5,018 nucleotides of DNA, taken from the NCBI GenBank assembly GCA_027001345.1, contig JALTMS010000304.1:1-5018 (forward strand), written 5' to 3'. Below the pieces are notes generated by a model. The model worked only from the letters and a program-made list of their open reading frames with translations, was not told the DNA's origin and made no database searches. The stretch comes from Acidobacteriota bacterium (lineage in GTDB: Bacteria > Acidobacteriota > Polarisedimenticolia > J045). The position numbers were made by a program, and so were the translations under genes. This document shows, one piece after another, positions 4,681 through 5,018 of the stretch (its first letter is position 1; every line of letters starts with the position of its first letter).

Positions 4681-5018
4681 ATGATGTTCGGTATAGATCG
4701 AATCGGTTCGAAATATTCCTGTGTTCTCGCTCTGCTGAGCCTGGTGGTGCTGGCCGGGTCGGGGGGCGCCGTCGGGGCCGTGGAAGGCGGCGAGCATTTG
4801 CGCCTGCTGCTGCGATTCGAAGATGGCGCCGTTTCCGTCAAGCGCGTCGAGCACCGCCGGGCCGCCGCGCGGCGCGCGGCCCAGGACGGGGAGGGATGGC
4901 GTGTGGAAACCAGCGACCGGCAGGGGCGGCAGCTCGACGAGCGCGTGATTCCCGACCCACGCAAGCTCCACGTGGATTGGATCGATCCCGCCGGTGACGG
5001 CGAGCGGCTCGCCGGTGG
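4681..5018 (+). CDS. Secreted protein of unknown function, partial (C-terminus beyond the right edge)
   Basis: The frame stays open for 112 codons to the window edge. The N-terminus is a clear export signal: Arg7 and Lys11, a hydrophobic core at about 14-27 (Cys-Val-Leu-Ala-Leu-Leu-Ser-Leu-Val-Val-Leu-Ala), and a probable cleavage site after Ala-Val-Gly-Ala33. The mature start is charged, with a strand-like Leu-Arg-Leu-Leu-Leu-Arg-Phe near 40-46, an Arg/Ala-rich segment (62-70), then Asp/Arg-rich sequence with Asp-Trp-Ile-Asp-Pro-Ala-Gly-Asp near 100-107. I do not recognise the family. Two adjacent ATGs exist, 4681 and 4684; CGGGAG at 4671-4676 suits 4684 slightly better. The first dozen codons are AT-richer than the rest, common at translation starts. 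A gap with a candidate promoter separates it from ddl, so it probably begins its own unit. Another forward frame and a reverse frame are open here, but only this frame has signal-peptide logic and stays open to the edge. Confidence 0.65.
   Translation, partial: MMFGIDRIGSKYSCVLALLSLVVLAGSGGAVGAVEGGEHLRLLLRFEDGAVSVKRVEHRRAAARRAAQDGEGWRVETSDRQGRQLDERVIPDPRKLHVDWIDPAGDGERLAG

Noticed and set aside
4697..4715. GGTTCGAAAT-like string resembling a tRNA T-loop.
   Set aside because: No acceptor, D or anticodon stem can be built around it, and it lies in the first codons of the secreted gene. The TCGAA/TTCGA stem is only 5 bp.
3720..4964. Long open frame on the minus strand (414 codons) opposite ddl and the secreted gene.
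   Set aside because: It is a low-complexity composition shadow crossing two real genes and the gap between them, with no recognisable motif.
4624..4971. Minus-strand frame of 115 codons opposite the secreted gene.
   Set aside because: It has no ribosome-binding site or motif, while the forward frame from 4681 has a convincing signal peptide.
1..5018. CRISPR arrays, insertion sequences, prophage or attachment sites.
   Set aside because: I saw no spaced direct repeats, transposase or integrase motifs, terminal inverted repeats with target duplications, or abrupt composition change.

Overview
The window is strongly GC-rich, and its real genes favour G or C at third codon positions. It is a compact bacterial chromosomal segment. 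Nothing in it identifies the species. The gene style and order suggest a deep-branching, GC-rich, free-living lineage such as Acidobacteriota or a deltaproteobacterium-like group, but this is only a guess. I see no mobile element, CRISPR array, tRNA or rRNA.

Layout. A zinc-ribbon protein gene runs leftward off the left edge (1-254, minus). It is separated by a roughly 305-base divergent control region from a rightward run of five genes: a cytoplasmic thioredoxin (560-889), a DsbD/CcdA-type membrane electron carrier (936-1721), an exported TlpA/ResA-like thioredoxin-fold protein with a CPPC active site (about 1706-2206), the ribosome-associated GTPase HflX (2203-3492), and D-alanine--D-alanine ligase (3489-4544). 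The gene pairs from the membrane carrier onward overlap: about 16 bases for the carrier and TlpA-like gene, then two 4-base ATGA overlaps. This points to one transcription unit with coupled translation. After a 136-base gap that holds a candidate promoter, a secreted protein gene of unknown function begins and runs off the right edge (4681-5018).

How they work together. The first three rightward genes form a plausible chain carrying reducing power from the cytoplasm to the outside of the membrane: thioredoxin Cys32/Cys35, then membrane-carrier Cys52/Cys179, then the exported CPPC protein. Each of the three proteins has exactly two cysteines. The likely use is cytochrome c maturation or extracytoplasmic thiol reduction. 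HflX (ribosome splitting and rescue) and Ddl (peptidoglycan precursor) are housekeeping functions read from the same message.

The least explained signal is a set of short, stable inverted repeats at gene boundaries: 520-540 before the thioredoxin gene, 880-901 across its stop codon, 2151-2171 before hflX, and 3457-3473 abutting the ddl ribosome-binding site. None has a T-tract, so they do not look like intrinsic terminators. I found no clearly novel system. The redox trio and the boundary hairpins are the points most worth following up.
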